Under the pieces are notes generated by a model. The model was not told the origin of the DNA. It did not search any database and saw nothing but the letters and a program-made list of their open reading frames with translations. Positions 62,967 to 64,000 of a stretch of DNA of 64,000 nucleotides are shown piece by piece. Position 1 is the first letter of the stretch. Each line of letters begins with the position of its first letter. The DNA is from Rhizodiscina lignyota. Lineage: Eukaryota > Ascomycota > Dothideomycetes > Aulographales > Rhizodiscinaceae. Made by a program: the position numbers and the translations under genes. Location of the stretch: the NCBI GenBank assembly GCA_010015805.1, contig ML978122.1:1336453-1400452 (forward strand). Reading direction: 5' to 3'.

Positions 62967-64000
62967 TTATGGAAACAGTTCCTTTATACCCCCTTTGGGC
63001 AGTCTGATCGTCCTTCCTTCCTTTTCGCCTTTGTACGCCGCAGTTGCAAAGCTGATGACACCGTTGGTCAAATCATAAACCCAGTAGCCGCTCTTCAATT
63101 GCGCAATGCCAATGAAGCAAGGGTCGCCCGTTGCCTCTACAGGGATTACAGCAAGCGCACAGGTGGAAGGATCACCGCCTGGAGCAAGACGATCTGAAGG
63201 CCAAATGAGTTCTGCTGCTGGAATAGTGAACGTGAAACTGTATCCTTGCTTGGCGAGTTCAGCATCAGAAAGGCCTTTATCGGTGTGCCTTGGGTCCACA
63301 AAGGTAAGAGATAGCTTATTCTTAGGGTTGTTCCTCTCGGAACAGGAAACCTGGTAATTTGACGTCGTGCTATTAAATAATGCTTCGGGGAATGACTTGA
63401 GAAGAGCATCGAGCGTGCTGTTGAGGACACCAAGGACGTTTGCTCCGGTGGAGATAATGCAGCTTTCACCTTCGGGCGTCTTCACAAGGTTCTCGCTGCT
63501 ACTTCCGAGATGCATCGCTGATAGGGCCAAATTCCAGCGCTCTGGGACTGATACAACTTTCGTTGAGTTGATTGCGACCACTGGCAGCGTCGTGAACTGC
63601 CCAGTGTAAAGACTTGTGTCGATCCCACCGAACGTAACTATCCCAGGAGGAAACGTATTTGGATTATTGTCCGGACCCATAGATGGGTCTAGCCAAACGC
63701 TATAAGTAGCACTATCGTAAACTCCTTCCCTCACGAGACTCTCGAGGAAGTTGGGGTACTGTTTGAAAGTGCCAGTGCGACTGCCGTCTTGTTGGTTTGG
63801 AGGGCTGGTTCCAAAATCGGCGACTGGAAATGCACTTCTGTTTGTGACCGCCATCGTTTGATGCTTGATATGAATATTTCCTAGGGTCAAAGTATCTGAG
63901 AAGTACTCGCCCGTGTCTTCCGGATCATCTTGAATGTGAACGAAAGTCCCATTTCCGAAGCCATGGAACGTTGCCGACGTCGTATTATCAACTGATATAT
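62967..64000 (-). CDS. pepsin-family (A1) aspartic-protease-like protein, N-terminus beyond window edge
   Basis: The frame is open to the right edge without a stop, so the start and the first lobe with the first catalytic Asp lie outside. About 344 codons are visible. Typical A1 features are YFSDTLTLGNIHIKHQTMAV, an NFLESLVREGVYDSATYSVW stretch, GIVTFGGIDTSLYTGQFTTL, and the late CFIGIAQLKSGYWVYDLTNG with VISFATA. Where the second D(S/T)G is expected the sequence is CIISTGANVLGVL, with Ser in place of Asp (codon at 63450-63452). It may therefore be a non-catalytic relative, unless alignment is off by some residues. The C-terminus lacks a GPI-type hydrophobic tail. Convergent with the kinase-DUF7064 gene, with 97 bp between stops. 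Confidence 0.82.
   Translation of the reverse strand, partial: ISVDNTTSATFHGFGNGTFVHIQDDPEDTGEYFSDTLTLGNIHIKHQTMAVTNRSAFPVADFGTSPPNQQDGSRTGTFKQYPNFLESLVREGVYDSATYSVWLDPSMGPDNNPNTFPPGIVTFGGIDTSLYTGQFTTLPVVAINSTKVVSVPERWNLALSAMHLGSSSENLVKTPEGESCIISTGANVLGVLNSTLDALLKSFPEALFNSTTSNYQVSCSERNNPKNKLSLTFVDPRHTDKGLSDAELAKQGYSFTFTIPAAELIWPSDRLAPGGDPSTCALAVIPVEATGDPCFIGIAQLKSGYWVYDLTNGVISFATAAYKGEKEGRTIRLPKGGIKELFP

Overview
This window is nuclear DNA from a filamentous ascomycete (Pezizomycotina). A Dothideomycete is my best guess, but nothing here proves the class. The evidence is dense eukaryotic genes on both strands; short spliceosomal introns (about 44-170 bp) with GT..AG ends and CTAAC/CTGAC-like branch sites; and typical fungal families: Zn2Cys6 regulator, DUF3112 seven-TM protein, Apl6, Ppg1 and fungal Arc1. 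I saw no tRNA, rRNA or CRISPR. All exon borders are inferred from splice motifs, reading phase and remembered family sequences, not from transcripts or searches.

Left part (1-30 kb) is mostly conserved housekeeping genes. Two TORC1 nutrient-signalling regulators lie side by side on the minus strand: an FNIP/Lst4 protein cut by the left edge, and the GATOR1/SEACIT subunit Iml1 (DEPDC5). Next come an orphan 435-aa gene with a decayed partial copy of its 3' end just downstream, an unknown conserved 272-aa gene, AP-3 beta (Apl6), a Q/P/Y-rich low-complexity protein, phosphatase Ppg1, mannosyltransferase Alg3, an EIF1AD-like protein, the U2 snRNP protein Lea1/U2A', V-ATPase subunit D (Vma8) and splicing factor Syf1. 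Several deal with the vacuole (Lst4, Iml1, Apl6, Vma8) or with splicing (Lea1, Syf1).

Middle part (30-47 kb) is sparser. It holds a 132-aa unknown four-exon gene, a 4-kb AT-rich gap with a cytochrome P450 remnant and a 14-bp minisatellite, a DUF3112 receptor-like protein and the tRNA-synthetase cofactor Arc1. It ends with a likely small catabolic group: an HSL-type esterase, a divergently placed Zn2Cys6 regulator with several upstream ORFs, and an amidase-signature hydrolase.

Right part (47-64 kb) is accessory in character. A 5.2-kb stretch without a convincing gene precedes two conserved but unrecognised disordered proteins. A 3.3-kb gap with a TPR (kinesin-light-chain-like) relic follows, then a small lectin-like protein, an intronless kinase-like (EcKL/APH) plus DUF7065/DUF7064 fusion resembling actinobacterial proteins, and a pepsin-family protein cut by the right edge that appears to lack the second catalytic Asp.

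The most unusual points are the kinase-DUF7064 fusion, an 11-nt microexon in VMA8, two GC-AG introns (PPG1 and LEA1), stop/start-overlapping uORFs before SYF1 and the Zn2Cys6 gene, and the esterase-regulator-amidase group.
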